Positions 15,694-23,644 of a stretch of 32,002 nt of DNA are shown here, piece after piece. Positions within the stretch are counted from its first letter, which is position 1. Every line of letters starts with the position of its first letter. The notes beneath the pieces were generated by a model that was not told where the DNA came from, searched no databases, and was given only the letters and a program-made list of their open reading frames with translations. A program made the translations under genes and the position numbers. Where the stretch lies: positions 1 to 32,002 of the forward strand of contig NZ_JAKVIP010000034.1 in NCBI RefSeq assembly GCF_022601875.1, in the 5' to 3' direction. This DNA is from Chryseobacterium sp. SSA4.19 (GTDB lineage Bacteria; Bacteroidota; Bacteroidia; Flavobacteriales; Weeksellaceae).

Positions 15694-15764
15694 AAGTCAA
15701 AATTTAGATTTTAGAAGTTATTGAATCTGATATGATCTTACACTAACTTCTAAAATCTAATTGC
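15693..15764. repeat. Inverted pair of 7-mer arrays without an ORF
   Basis: A perfect 17-bp inverted repeat (15704-15720 with 15744-15760) with a 23-bp centre. Both arms are period-7: the left arm reads as 7-mers ending in TTA (15700-15706, 15707-15713, 15714-15720; TCA at 15693-15699), the right arm as 7-mers starting with TAA (15744-15750, 15751-15757, 15758-15764). It fills the gap between two converging stop codons exactly. It could end transcription in both directions, and has the layout of the elements at 26582-27012 and 28209-28636 minus the ORF. Confidence 0.7.
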
Positions 15765-15766
15765 TT

Positions 15767-16492
15767 TTATTTAGAAAACAGTTGTCCTAAAATGATTCCT
15801 GCAGCCATAGAGACATTCAGGCTTTCCGTAGACTGTGATTTCCCAAATCTTGGAATCGTAATATTATTTTGAAGGAATTTTTCTGTTTCAGTACGGATTC
15901 CGTTTCCTTCATTTCCCAAAATCAAATTGATTTTTTCCGGTTTTTTAAAGGTATAGATATTTTCACCTTCCATGTCCGTGCCGATATTTGCATTTTTGGT
16001 ATGTGATAAATACTCCGTCAGATCCGTATATACTATATTTACTCTCGTAAAAGATCCCATACTGGCCATAATAACTTTTGGATTGTAAAAGTCTACCGTA
16101 TCTTCACTGCAGATGATCTGCTCGATTCCGAACCAGTCGGCAAGCCGTATAATCGTCCCCAGATTTCCCGGATCCTGAATGCCATCCAGCACCAGCTGAA
16201 TATCGGCATCTTCAGCTCTTTTCTGCTTGGATAAATAGCAGACAGCCACCGAATCTTTAGGGGTTTTCAGAAAACTGATTTTTTTAAGTTCATTTTCAGA
16301 AATATGAATAACAGGTATATCCGTACGGTCCAGTTTTTGCGGATCGGTAGAAAATATTTCTTTAATTTTAAAGTCGGAATTAGAAAGTTCACTAATGATT
16401 TTATTGCCTTCAACCAAAAACAAATTGTATTTTTGCCGGAACTTCTTTTTATCTAAAGACTGTAAAACTTTTATTGTATGAGCTGTAAGCAT
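15767..16492 (-). CDS. TrmH/SpoU family RNA 2'-O-methyltransferase
   Basis: A 241-residue SPOUT-class methyltransferase that transfers a methyl group from SAM to a ribose 2'-OH of rRNA or tRNA. The N-terminal substrate-binding domain (about 1-95) has NLFLVEGNKIISE. The knotted catalytic domain shows motif 1 DGIQDPGNLGTIIRLADWFG (103-122, N110 and R116), motif 2 LILGNEGNGI (190-199) and motif 3 STESLNVSMAAGIIL (221-235). The RNA target cannot be told from sequence. The frame is open to an ATG at 16510, but that codon lies in the -7 box of the proposed promoter (16515-16508), so 16492 is chosen. The first 15 nt overlap the start of tamL on the other strand. Confidence 0.92.
   Translation of the reverse strand: MLTAHTIKVLQSLDKKKFRQKYNLFLVEGNKIISELSNSDFKIKEIFSTDPQKLDRTDIPVIHISENELKKISFLKTPKDSVAVCYLSKQKRAEDADIQLVLDGIQDPGNLGTIIRLADWFGIEQIICSEDTVDFYNPKVIMASMGSFTRVNIVYTDLTEYLSHTKNANIGTDMEGENIYTFKKPEKINLILGNEGNGIRTETEKFLQNNITIPRFGKSQSTESLNVSMAAGIILGQLFSK
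16404..16435 (+). promoter_or_regulatory. Promoter of tamL, inside the trmH reading frame
   Basis: TTG (16404-16406) and TATTTTTG (16428-16435), spacer 21 nt, with a predicted leader of about 38 nt to the ATG at 16478. It lies inside trmH on the opposite strand. Confidence 0.5.
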
Positions 16493-19075
16493 TATAAGAA
16501 TTCTCCTCAAAAGTATTATAAAATTATATCATTTGCAACATTTGTAGGGCTCCTTTATGCTTGTAGTACCACTAAAAAAGTTCCGGACGGTGACTATCTG
16601 CTGGTTCAGAACAATTTCGAGTTTGAAGATAAAAAAGCTTTTTTCGATGGTGAGTTAAAGGGCTATGTACAGCAGAAACCCAATAAAAGGCAGTTTTTGT
16701 TCATGCCTTTAAGCTTGTGGCTGTACAATGCAGCCAATCCGAAATACGATACGCTTCTTAATGAATACATGACCTATCCCAATGAACTGAGAAACCAAAA
16801 ACTAAGAGATTCTCTTTTTATTAAATACAACATGAAAAGCAGCGTTGGAAAAAGCCTCTTTTTTGATAGATTGTATCACAGCTGGGGATCTGCTCCGGTT
16901 ATTCTGGACCAGACCAAAACGGAAAAAGGAGCACAATCCATTGAAAAAAGATTGACGTACCGAGGCTATTGGGATGCTGAAGTGAAATTTAAACATGATC
17001 TCGATTCAGCTTCTAAGAAAGCTGCAGTCACCTATTTTATCACCCATAAAGATCCGACGTATATTAAGGAATATTATTATAATATAACAGATCCTGCTGT
17101 AAAAAATGTCTACCAGCAGAAAATTCATGAAAGCCTGGTAAAGCAGGGAGAAATCCTGGATCAGACTGTTCTGGAAAAAGAAGTGACAAGAATCAATGAG
17201 CTGATGAAGGATTATGGGTATTATAAATTTAACAACTTGGGGGATGAGATCTATTTTGTTGCCGATTCTCTGAAGAGCAGAAAGCAGGTTCCTCTGACAC
17301 TGGAGATCCATAAAGATTCCATTAACTCTCCGTATAAAGTGGCAACTATCGGGAATATTGATGTTGCCATTGTTGATGAAACCGGCGATTACCCTAAAAA
17401 TACAAAAATGGACAGTCTGCGGGGGATCAGATTCCATAAAGTCAATAATCAGTATGATTCCCGGGCTATTTGGAGAGCCATTACCGTCGGGCATAAGCAG
17501 GTGTATGATCAGAAAAAGTTTGATCTAACCAAAAGAAATCTTTTGTCAATGAATAATTTCAGTATTTTAAAATCAAGAGATTCTTTGAGGTATGGCGGAG
17601 GTACTGCTCCTAATGACAGTATTATTGATGTAATGTATGTTTTAAAGCCTTTGCCGAAATATGAACTGAAACTGGGAACGGATATCAATTATTCCCAGCT
17701 TTTAAATTTAGGAGTATCCCCTTCAGTAGATCTGACAACAAGAAATATATTCGGAGGGGCAGAAAACCTTTCAACCAGTCTTGCAGGGACGTTCGGATCG
17801 ATAAGAAGTACAAAGAACATCGACAAAAGGGTGTTGGCTTACGAAATATCTGCACAGGCTTCACTCAACTTCCCAAGATTGCTGTTGCCTTTTGATTATT
17901 ACAAACTTTTGCCGAAAAGATACAGTCCTACTTCGTCTATCGTATTAGGTGCTTCCGTGCAGAACAATATAGGTCTTGGAAGGGTCAATTTCAATACCGG
18001 GCTCAATTATCTGGCTACCGTAAACGATAAAGTTTCGCACAGACTGACACTGTTCAATACACAGTTGAGTTTAACCAAGAATAAAGATGCGTATTATGAT
18101 TATTTCGTAAACGATAAAGCAATTCAGGAAGAGATTTTTAAGGATTATTTTATATCCAATCCCGCAGTGAAACAACAGTACGATTCAGGCCAGCTTGATA
18201 TCGATCAGGTTTCAAGACTTATTACCCTGGATATGAATTATGCTTCCGGTCTTGATCAGACAGGTGCCGACCGTTTTATTGCATTTGTAGGGACATTGGT
18301 TAACAAAGACCGACAGACCCAGGATGTCTTGATTTCTTCTTTCATTTATAATTTTATTTATAATGAGATCGGTAAAAAAAGCTATCCGAATTCGTTTTAT
18401 TTCAACGGAAAAGTAGAACTGGCAGGAAATGTATTCAGTATTTTTAATCAGAAGAGGAATGAAGGAGGGATTGTTACAAGTCCTGAAAGAACAATTTTCG
18501 GAGTGCCGTATGCCCAATTTGTGAAATTTGATTTCGATGTAAGGAAGTACTTTAAATTCAATAATAATACTTTGGTCCTTCGACAATTTCTCGGGCTTGG
18601 AATTCCTTACGGAAATTCTTCCAGTATGCCTGTCATCCGTTCTTATTTCAACGGAGGCTCCAATGATATCAGAGCATGGGTCGCTTTTGGCGGTCTTGGC
18701 CCCGGAGATTCCCAGATCGACGAAAGAGTTCGTGCGTACCAGACGGAAAACATGAAACTGACCACAAATGTCGAGTTCAGGGTTCCTTTTAACGATATGT
18801 ATGAAGGAGCTATTTTTACTGATATCGGAAATACCTGGAGCTTAAAAAATGATAATGAAGCATCAGGAAATGAATTTAAATTCAACAGATTTATAAGACA
18901 GATGGGAGTCGGCAGTGGCTTCGGACTTAGGGTAAATGTCGCTTATATTACTTTAAGAGTAGATTTAGCCTATAAAATGTATGATCCGAACAAACCGGAA
19001 GGAGACCGCTGGAGGCTGAAGAATTTCCAGCCATTTAAACCCACTTTAAATATTGCATTCGGTTATCCTTTCTAA
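16478..19075 (+). CDS. tamL: TamL, BamA/TamA-family outer-membrane lipoprotein
   Basis: An 865-residue Omp85 protein. Bacteroidetes carry a lipidated TamA variant, TamL, that works with TamB in outer-membrane assembly. A short basic N terminus and hydrophobic segment (about 14-28) end in a lipobox-like LYAC with Cys29 followed by STTKK. POTRA-like repeats fill about 40-370. The rest is a 16-strand type barrel with alternating residues, an RAWVAFGGLGPGDSQ loop near 730-745 (an RxxxGG-like motif comparable to the VRGF/Y region of Omp85 proteins) and a C-terminal aromatic strand LNIAFGYPF, the outer-membrane insertion signal. The ATG at 16478 is the only usable start before the lipobox, so the 15-nt overlap with trmH is real. 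Confidence 0.9.
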   Translation: MSCKHYKNSPQKYYKIISFATFVGLLYACSTTKKVPDGDYLLVQNNFEFEDKKAFFDGELKGYVQQKPNKRQFLFMPLSLWLYNAANPKYDTLLNEYMTYPNELRNQKLRDSLFIKYNMKSSVGKSLFFDRLYHSWGSAPVILDQTKTEKGAQSIEKRLTYRGYWDAEVKFKHDLDSASKKAAVTYFITHKDPTYIKEYYYNITDPAVKNVYQQKIHESLVKQGEILDQTVLEKEVTRINELMKDYGYYKFNNLGDEIYFVADSLKSRKQVPLTLEIHKDSINSPYKVATIGNIDVAIVDETGDYPKNTKMDSLRGIRFHKVNNQYDSRAIWRAITVGHKQVYDQKKFDLTKRNLLSMNNFSILKSRDSLRYGGGTAPNDSIIDVMYVLKPLPKYELKLGTDINYSQLLNLGVSPSVDLTTRNIFGGAENLSTSLAGTFGSIRSTKNIDKRVLAYEISAQASLNFPRLLLPFDYYKLLPKRYSPTSSIVLGASVQNNIGLGRVNFNTGLNYLATVNDKVSHRLTLFNTQLSLTKNKDAYYDYFVNDKAIQEEIFKDYFISNPAVKQQYDSGQLDIDQVSRLITLDMNYASGLDQTGADRFIAFVGTLVNKDRQTQDVLISSFIYNFIYNEIGKKSYPNSFYFNGKVELAGNVFSIFNQKRNEGGIVTSPERTIFGVPYAQFVKFDFDVRKYFKFNNNTLVLRQFLGLGIPYGNSSSMPVIRSYFNGGSNDIRAWVAFGGLGPGDSQIDERVRAYQTENMKLTTNVEFRVPFNDMYEGAIFTDIGNTWSLKNDNEASGNEFKFNRFIRQMGVGSGFGLRVNVAYITLRVDLAYKMYDPNKPEGDRWRLKNFQPFKPTLNIAFGYPF
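16508..16538 (-). promoter_or_regulatory. Promoter of trmH, inside the tamL reading frame
   Basis: On the minus strand TTG (16538-16536) and TACTTTTG (16515-16508), spacer 20 nt, a good -33/-7 match. The predicted start near 16502 leaves about 10 nt to the ATG at 16492. It lies within the signal-peptide codons of tamL. Confidence 0.55.
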
Positions 19076-19100
19076 GAAATAAAACAATAGGCAACATTAT

Positions 19101-19718
19101 CTAATCCGGTGAAATTCCCAAAGCAAGATATACTACTGCTACGGTTCTTGCCAGAATTTCCCTGAACTGGTTTCTGTAATAACTTTCCGGCTTACTCACA
19201 TCCTGTGCATCAAAACCCAATGCATTCATATTGTTGTTTCTTGCGAAAAGCAGTGCTCTAAGGTTATGGAAACCCTGTGAAACAATGATTACATTATCCT
19301 TTTTGTAAACATCTTTACAGCGCAGAATGCTTTGATAGGTATTAAAACCTTTAGGATCTTCAATGATGATTTCTTCAGGAACACCTTCCTGGTAGATCAG
19401 GTAATTTTTCATCGCTGCCGGTTCGTTGTATCCTCTGCTTTTTTCGCCGCTAACAATGATCTTCCTGATCCGGCCATGATGATAAAGCAGTGCTGCGGCA
19501 TCCATTCTTTTTGTAAAGTAAGGATTGGACTGGCCTGATCTCATTTTCGGTGACGTACCCAGTACCAGAGCAACTTCCCGTGGCGGAATTTTGGAAATCT
19601 TGGTATAGGTTCTCCCGTCTGTCAATGCAAAAACCCAGGCATTAGCCAGGCATATCAACAGAACACCCATTTCTATTGATATGCATACCAGATTAAATAT
19701 TTTTTTTATTATTCTCAA
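19101..19718 (-). CDS. SanA/YdcF family (DUF218) membrane-anchored protein
   Basis: 205 residues, close in layout to E. coli SanA, an inner-membrane protein tied to envelope barrier function and vancomycin resistance at high temperature. One membrane anchor (about 7-31) follows a basic start. The DUF218 domain shows VALVLGTSPK (49-58), VSGEKSRGYNEP (89-100), GFNTYQSI (123-130) and IIVSQGFHNLRALLFARNNNM (144-164). The start codon is TTG at 19718, sharing the bases TTGA with the stop codon of the ferredoxin reductase gene upstream, so translation is probably coupled. A later ATG at 19670 would remove the positive residues before the anchor. The biochemical activity of the family is not firmly known. 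Confidence 0.85.
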   Translation of the reverse strand: MRIIKKIFNLVCISIEMGVLLICLANAWVFALTDGRTYTKISKIPPREVALVLGTSPKMRSGQSNPYFTKRMDAAALLYHHGRIRKIIVSGEKSRGYNEPAAMKNYLIYQEGVPEEIIIEDPKGFNTYQSILRCKDVYKKDNVIIVSQGFHNLRALLFARNNNMNALGFDAQDVSKPESYYRNQFREILARTVAVVYLALGISPD

Positions 19719-20839
19719 CTAAGATCAAAGTTAAGCTTTATTTTCCTGCTTTTTGCTATAGACATACATGCGAGGATATGTCCTTTTTCTTCTTCTCTTT
19801 CCGTTAAGTATTCATTTTCCAGCAACTCTACTTCTCCTTCTTCCAGAATGCATTCACAGCTTCCGCAGATTCCTGATTTGCATGAATAGGGAACGGCATA
19901 TTTCTGAATCAGCAATTGCTGGAGAATTCTTTCTTCATTGTTAGGAAGCACGGTCGCATATTGTTTGGTGAGCATGGTAAATTCCATTTCAATATTTTCA
20001 ATCAGGGGGAATTCTTTTTCAACAGGATAAATGTCATCATTATATTCTTCAAACAGCTCAAAATGGATATTCTTTTTTGGAATCCCGTGATGATAACAGG
20101 CATTTGCCAGCGTTTTGATCATCTCCCCTTTTCCACAGATCAGAACTTCGTCCACGGCATCCCAAATCGTAGATTCTTCATCGGTATCATCAAGATGAAG
20201 GATCTGGTTGATAATAAGACTTAGTTTTCTACCGTCCAGTCTTCCGTAAAACAGATTGTTAGCCGTTTTTTCCTGAGAATAGAAATAGAAGATCTGCAGT
20301 CTGTCACCACAGGTTCGTGCGAGATTATCCAGCTGATCCCTGTAAATCAAGTCTTCAGATGTCCGGTTGCCGTAAAATAAAAACATCCTCGTTCTGGGTT
20401 CATTGTGAAGGATATTTTTAAAATGGCTTAAAATGGGAGTGATTCCGATACCAGCTGCAAATCCTACAATCGTACGGAATTCGCTGGGTTTCGATACCAA
20501 TGTAAACCTTCCGGCCGGCTCGCTTACCAGGATTTCATCACCGGTTTTGTACTGTCTGAATAATTTTGATGCGGCACCATCCGGAGAATTCATCTTAATA
20601 CCTATCGCTATTTTTTTCTCATAAGGCGCTGAAGTCATTGAGTAATCATTAATGATCTCTTCACCATGAGACTGAAATTTTATACTGATAAACTGTCCCG
20701 CATCAAACCTGAATTGTTCTTTCAATGTCTCAGGAATTTCAAATTCCAGAGCGAAAGTATTTTTGGTCAGTTCTTCCTTTTTCGTTATTTTTAGCCAATG
20801 AAACCGTGTGAGTTTCCCTTTATAGATTTGTTGTTCCAT
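19715..20839 (-). CDS. PaaE-like ferredoxin--NAD(P)H reductase with C-terminal 2Fe-2S domain
   Basis: A 374-residue reductase of the FNR type with three modules: FAD-binding barrel (about 10-115, INDYSMTSAP at 63-72), NAD(P)-binding domain (about 120-265, GFAAGIGITPILSHF at 126-140 and CGKGEM at 235-240), and plant-type 2Fe-2S ferredoxin domain (about 285-374) with cluster cysteines 320, 325, 328 and 358 (C-x4-C-x2-C...C). It would carry electrons from NAD(P)H through FAD to its own 2Fe-2S centre. The order matches PaaE, the reductase of phenylacetyl-CoA epoxidase, but no paaABCD genes are in the window, so the partner oxygenase is unknown. A 31-nt gap separates it from the divergent thioredoxin gene. 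Confidence 0.9.
   Translation of the reverse strand: MEQQIYKGKLTRFHWLKITKKEELTKNTFALEFEIPETLKEQFRFDAGQFISIKFQSHGEEIINDYSMTSAPYEKKIAIGIKMNSPDGAASKLFRQYKTGDEILVSEPAGRFTLVSKPSEFRTIVGFAAGIGITPILSHFKNILHNEPRTRMFLFYGNRTSEDLIYRDQLDNLARTCGDRLQIFYFYSQEKTANNLFYGRLDGRKLSLIINQILHLDDTDEESTIWDAVDEVLICGKGEMIKTLANACYHHGIPKKNIHFELFEEYNDDIYPVEKEFPLIENIEMEFTMLTKQYATVLPNNEERILQQLLIQKYAVPYSCKSGICGSCECILEEGEVELLENEYLTEREEEKGHILACMSIAKSRKIKLNFDLS
20823..20830 (+). promoter_or_regulatory. Candidate -7 box of the thioredoxin gene
   Basis: TAGATTTG, a full match to TAnnTTTG, 40 nt before the ATG at 20871 and inside the first codons of the divergent reductase gene. No well-placed -33 TTG. Confidence 0.4.
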
Positions 20840-20848
20840 ACTTCATAT

Positions 20849-20856
20849 CAAAAATA
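20849..20856 (-). promoter_or_regulatory. Candidate -7 box of the ferredoxin reductase gene
   Basis: TATTTTTG on the minus strand, ending 9 nt before the ATG at 20839, so the leader would be only a few nt. It interleaves with the divergent promoter of the thioredoxin gene. Confidence 0.42.
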
Positions 20857-20870
20857 GATAAAAATAATTT

Positions 20871-21497
20871 ATGAAAAAGATAATTTTATCCACGCTTGTT
20901 GTTTTTGCACTGACAAGTTGTAAAAAAGAAAGCGAGAAAAATAATGACACTGTGACCGCAACAGATTCTGCTTCTACATCTGAGACACCATCTCCGGCTG
21001 TTTCATTAAAAGTGCTCACTCCGGACCATATTTCAAAAATATTAAATAATAAAAATGACACCTTATATGTAACGAATTTCTTTGCTACCTGGTGTGGCCC
21101 ATGTGTAAAGGAAATTCCTCATTTTAAAAAGAAAATTGAAGAATTAAAAGGAAAACCTGTAAAAATTACTTTTGTAAGCTTAGATCAAAAAGATATCTGG
21201 AATACGGAAGTTCCACGTTTTACATCCGAACACGGTATTCAGGATTACACCGTTCTTCTTGACGGGCAGCTTATGGATGCCAATTTTTATAAAAATAATT
21301 TTAAACAGTGGGACGGTGGCGCCATACCTTTCACATTTATGAGAAAAGGAGATCAGACGGACGAAACACTGGGAATGATCAGCGAAGAACAGCTGGATGA
21401 AAAAATAAATAAATTTTTAAATTCTAAAGGTGACAAAAAAATAAAACTTGATGATGATTATGTAGCCGGAACTATCGGGACTCCTGAAAAAATGTAG
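20871..21497 (+). CDS. Thioredoxin-like lipoprotein (TlpA/ResA type)
   Basis: 208 residues. A type II signal peptide with lipobox LTSC (Cys17) is followed by a Ser/Thr-rich linker (about 20-45) and a thioredoxin fold with active site WCGPC (74-78) and the cis-proline loop AIPFTF (P154). The fold and anchoring fit a periplasmic thiol-disulfide reductase, such as those that keep apocytochrome cysteines reduced; CcsBA, which needs such a partner, is encoded in this window but far away. The C-terminal tail (about 185-208) is charged and probably flexible. The FecCD permease gene follows after 34 nt on the same strand, so co-transcription is likely, but a functional link to the importer is only inferred from position. 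Confidence 0.87.
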   Translation: MKKIILSTLVVFALTSCKKESEKNNDTVTATDSASTSETPSPAVSLKVLTPDHISKILNNKNDTLYVTNFFATWCGPCVKEIPHFKKKIEELKGKPVKITFVSLDQKDIWNTEVPRFTSEHGIQDYTVLLDGQLMDANFYKNNFKQWDGGAIPFTFMRKGDQTDETLGMISEEQLDEKINKFLNSKGDKKIKLDDDYVAGTIGTPEKM

Positions 21498-21531
21498 TCC
21501 TGTAAAATACAAATCAGAATTATCTTATTAC

Positions 21532-22503
21532 ATGTCTAAAAAATTTAAAGTCCTGTTTTTAGTATCAATAATTGCAATTGTCATAGCTGCTGTTATTAAT
21601 CTGAATACAGGATTTTTAAATTTACACTTCCAGGATTTTTTTTCTGAGTCATCCAATAGTCAGATTGCTGAAATCCGTATCAACCGGGTTCTGGTTATGC
21701 TTTTGGCAGGAATTTCTATTCCGACATCCGGTTTTCTTATGCAGGAATACTTTCAGAACCCCCTGGCCGGGCCGGATATTCTGGGAATTACTTCCATAGC
21801 AAGCCTTTCGGTGGCTTTTTATATTTTTTTCTCTTATCATATAGATCTTCCGGAGTTCTTTCAGAACAGTTTTCTCAGTCTGTCATCGATCGCAGGAAGC
21901 CTGGCTCTGATGCTTGTGCTATTATCGATATCAAAAAGATTTCAGGATAAATCGTATTTAATCATTTTTGGATTCCTGGTTTCGGCTTTTGCGGGAGCGA
22001 TCGTTTCACTGCTGCAGTTTTATGCTGAAAACCAAAGTTTGAAAAATTATGTTTTGTGGTCATTCGGAGCAAACAATCTGGTTTCAAGAGGTCAGATTTA
22101 TGTATTGTCCGTATTGGTTATAATAGGTCTGTTTATCTGCTTTAAAAGTATAAAACCTTTAATCGGAAATTCATTGGGAACCGCTTATGCGCAAAGCCTC
22201 GGTGTTAATTTAAATCAATTAAAATTATTTATCATCGTTGCCGCTTCTCTTCTTTCGGCTTCGGTTACGGCATTTTTAGGTCCTATCCTTTTTATCGGAA
22301 TTATTGTCCCGCATTTCTGCAGACTTATTTACAATCCTGCAAAACTGTGGCAACAATGGATTTTGAATATGTTTTTGGGAATGTTAATAATGTTATTATT
22401 TTCAGTTGTTGCAGAAAAATCCCAAATCCCGCTGAATGTCATAAGCTCCGTTTTTGGAATTCCTGTGATTCTGATTATGTTATTGAAACAGAATAAAGTG
22501 TAA
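21532..22503 (+). CDS. FecCD/BtuC-family ABC permease
   Basis: A 323-residue multi-spanning permease of the type II importers for iron-siderophore, heme or cobalamin. Family marks are RINRVLVMLLAGISIPTSGFL (about 49-69), QNPLAGPDILGITSIAS (75-91), SLGTAYAQSLGV (about 215-226), the coupling helix region, and FLGPILFIGIIVPHFCRLI (about 248-266). It should form a homodimer with the ATPase encoded 84 nt downstream. The usual neighbours, a periplasmic binding protein and a TonB-dependent receptor, are absent here and must be elsewhere if the system works, so the substrate cannot be named. Confidence 0.9.
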   Translation: MSKKFKVLFLVSIIAIVIAAVINLNTGFLNLHFQDFFSESSNSQIAEIRINRVLVMLLAGISIPTSGFLMQEYFQNPLAGPDILGITSIASLSVAFYIFFSYHIDLPEFFQNSFLSLSSIAGSLALMLVLLSISKRFQDKSYLIIFGFLVSAFAGAIVSLLQFYAENQSLKNYVLWSFGANNLVSRGQIYVLSVLVIIGLFICFKSIKPLIGNSLGTAYAQSLGVNLNQLKLFIIVAASLLSASVTAFLGPILFIGIIVPHFCRLIYNPAKLWQQWILNMFLGMLIMLLFSVVAEKSQIPLNVISSVFGIPVILIMLLKQNKV

Positions 22504-22506
22504 AAT

Positions 22507-22539
22507 ATTCTAATTATAAATTAAGCAGTAAATTAGAAT
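22507..22539 (+). repeat. Inverted repeat between permease and ATPase genes
   Basis: ATTCTAATT (22507-22515) and AATTAGAAT (22531-22539) can form a 9-bp hairpin with a 15-nt loop just after the permease stop. There is no T run, so RNA stability or partial attenuation is more likely than full termination. Confidence 0.4.
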
Positions 22540-22587
22540 TAAAGTTTCTCAATATATACGGAATGTTATAGAAAATAAAACAGAAAA

Positions 22588-23514
22588 ATGTACTTACAAA
22601 TCCAACAGGCAAATATTGGTTACGATAAAATCTTAATTTCAAATGCAGATGCAAACCTGAAATTGGGTGAGGTATGCCTGTTGATCGGTAATAACGGAGT
22701 GGGAAAAACGACTTTAATAAAATCTGTTTTAAACCAGGTTCCGGTGCTGAGCGGGAAAATTATGATTGATTACAAAAATGTAAAAGATCTTTCAGTAAAA
22801 GAAATTGCAGAATATATTGCCATCGTTTTTTCAAAATCGGTCATTCCGGAGAATTATACGGTAGAAGACCTTATTTCATTAGGGAAATATATTTATTATC
22901 CTTTCTATTTTAAACTTAAAAAAGAAGACAGAGAAGAAGTTTTACATAGTATCGATGAGTTGGGTCTTAGCCATTATAAAAATACACTGCTTAAAAACCT
23001 TTCGGACGGAAATCTTCAGAAAGCTTTTATCGGACGGGCACTCATGCAAAATTCTCCTGTTATTATTCTCGATGAGCCGACTACCCATTTAGATGAGAAA
23101 AATAAGATCATCATTTTAAAAATACTTCGCAAACTAGCTGTAGAAAAAAACAAGCTCATTCTTTTTTCTTCTCACGACTGGCGTCTGGCAAAAGAGTTTG
23201 CCGATAAAATATGGTACATAAAAGACCAGCATCTATATTCCGGGATCGTTGAAGATATCTCGCTTAAGCATAAAGAATTAATTAATCCTTCACTGTTTGA
23301 AGTCAATAAAAACTTTATAGCTCCGCATATTACAGCTCCCGACTTTTATAAAGAAATGCTTTATTCCTTACTTCAGAAAAACTTCCGGAATGACCTTTCT
23401 TCATTACACTTTGAGTATAGGAATGATTTTTGGTTAATCTATACCGGCACATTTATAAAGGAATGTGAATCATTCGAAGAAATCGTTAATTTCGTGAAAA
23501 CCATTCATAAATAG
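22588..23514 (+). CDS. ABC importer ATPase (FecE/BtuD type)
   Basis: 308 residues. The nucleotide-binding domain (about 1-225) has Walker A GNNGVGKTT (34-42), a Q-loop region with FSKS in place of the usual Gln (81-84), a signature LSDGN (138-142) instead of LSGGQ, Walker B PVIILDEP (157-164), the D-loop HLDE and H-loop His196. It would power the permease encoded just upstream. About 80 residues beyond the normal end (about 228-308) form an extra domain with FEVNKNFIAPHI and FEEIVNFVKTIHK that I do not recognise; it may be regulatory. The missing Gln and the altered signature are worth checking but need not abolish activity. Confidence 0.88.
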   Translation: MYLQIQQANIGYDKILISNADANLKLGEVCLLIGNNGVGKTTLIKSVLNQVPVLSGKIMIDYKNVKDLSVKEIAEYIAIVFSKSVIPENYTVEDLISLGKYIYYPFYFKLKKEDREEVLHSIDELGLSHYKNTLLKNLSDGNLQKAFIGRALMQNSPVIILDEPTTHLDEKNKIIILKILRKLAVEKNKLILFSSHDWRLAKEFADKIWYIKDQHLYSGIVEDISLKHKELINPSLFEVNKNFIAPHITAPDFYKEMLYSLLQKNFRNDLSSLHFEYRNDFWLIYTGTFIKECESFEEIVNFVKTIHK

Positions 23515-23537
23515 GTTCTTTTCCTTACTTAATTCAC

Positions 23538-23557
23538 ATACTATGCATGCATAGTAT
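23538..23557. promoter_or_regulatory. Operator 1, perfect 20-bp palindrome
   Basis: ATACTATGCATGCATAGTAT is its own reverse complement. It lies 24 nt after the ABC ATPase stop and 118 nt before the marR start; size and symmetry fit a site for a dimeric winged-helix regulator. Confidence 0.75.
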
Positions 23558-23620
23558 TATGCTAATCATACAATTTAATCTATTAAATATCAGTATATTA
23601 ACAAATTTTAACGTTAATAA

Positions 23621-23640
23621 ATACTATGCATGCATAATAT
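23621..23640. promoter_or_regulatory. Operator 2, near-perfect copy in the marR promoter
   Basis: ATACTATGCATGCATAATAT differs from operator 1 at one base. Its centre is 83 bp from that of operator 1, close to eight helical turns. It ends 4 nt before the -7 box at 23645, so a bound dimer would cover the core promoter. This predicts repression of marR and the fad genes by MarR. Confidence 0.75.
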
Positions 23641-23644
23641 TTGC

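Noticed and set aside
17006..17494. A 162-codon open frame on the minus strand
   Set aside because: It lies inside tamL, which is a complete well-supported gene; no start signal or family features.
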